From: Chitinophagaceae bacterium
GTDB lineage: Bacteria > Bacteroidota > Bacteroidia > Chitinophagales > Chitinophagaceae
Direction: 5' to 3'
DNA length: 6,909 nt
NCBI GenBank assembly: GCA_003489485.1
Contig: DNMB01000148.1
Location: 1 to 6,909, forward strand
Shown here: piece after piece, positions 6,862 through 6,909 of the stretch
Position numbering within the stretch: position 1 is the first letter of the stretch
Layout of the letters: each line of letters opens with the position of its first letter
The notes under the pieces: model-generated
What the model was told of the DNA's origin: nothing
Databases searched by the model: none
What the model saw: the letters and a program-made list of their open reading frames with translations, nothing else
Program-made: the position numbers and the translations under genes

Positions 6862-6909
6862 ACTTTTCGGGACCAAAACTACGATTTGCGAAAATCAACT
6901 TTGTGGAGC
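6862..6909. other. Window edge, no identifiable gene
   Basis: These bases hold no feature I can name. On the minus strand one frame reads from the edge to a TAG at 6881-6879 (LHKVDFRKS) and could be the tail of an upstream gene; nusB would be a plausible neighbour, but nine residues identify nothing. On the plus strand CAACTTTG (6896-6903) is one base from a TAnnTTTG -7 box and could serve a divergent gene outside the window. Confidence 0.2.

Overview
The window looks like ordinary core chromosome of a member of the Bacteroidota, probably near the Chitinophagaceae/Sphingobacteriia; that placement is inferred from gene content and is not a database result. The clues are a SecD-SecF fusion, a promoter matching the Bacteroidota consensus TTG...TAnnTTTG, starts mostly without Shine-Dalgarno sequences, a Bacteroidota-type secreted serine hydrolase, and a DUF1573 - yajC - coaE gene string. 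I see no mobile element, CRISPR array, rRNA or tRNA, and no new defence or biosynthetic system.

Layout from left to right. Bases 1-2795 (minus strand) hold the first 931 codons of secDF, whose 3' end lies outside the window. A 138-bp divergent intergenic region (2796-2933) carries a good secDF promoter. On the plus strand follow a secreted beta-lactamase-fold serine hydrolase (2934-4196) and, 39 bp later, a class I PLP-dependent aminotransferase (4236-5432). The aminotransferase converges on, and overlaps by 35 bp, a minus-strand cluster read right to left: DUF1573 lipoprotein (6832-6353), yajC (6341-6003) and coaE (6000-5398), with gaps of only 11 and 2 bp. The last 77 bp hold the likely cluster promoter and no gene I can name.

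Functionally, SecDF and YajC are accessory parts of the Sec translocase. The lipoprotein and the serine hydrolase both carry export signals and are presumably Sec clients. CoaE finishes coenzyme A synthesis and the aminotransferase serves amino acid metabolism. The window reads as housekeeping genes rather than one dedicated system.

The points most worth a second look are a perfect 24-bp palindrome inside the serine hydrolase gene, that hydrolase's departures from the class A beta-lactamase plan (KVG for KTG and about 80 extra residues before it), and the tail-to-tail coding overlap of the aminotransferase gene and coaE.
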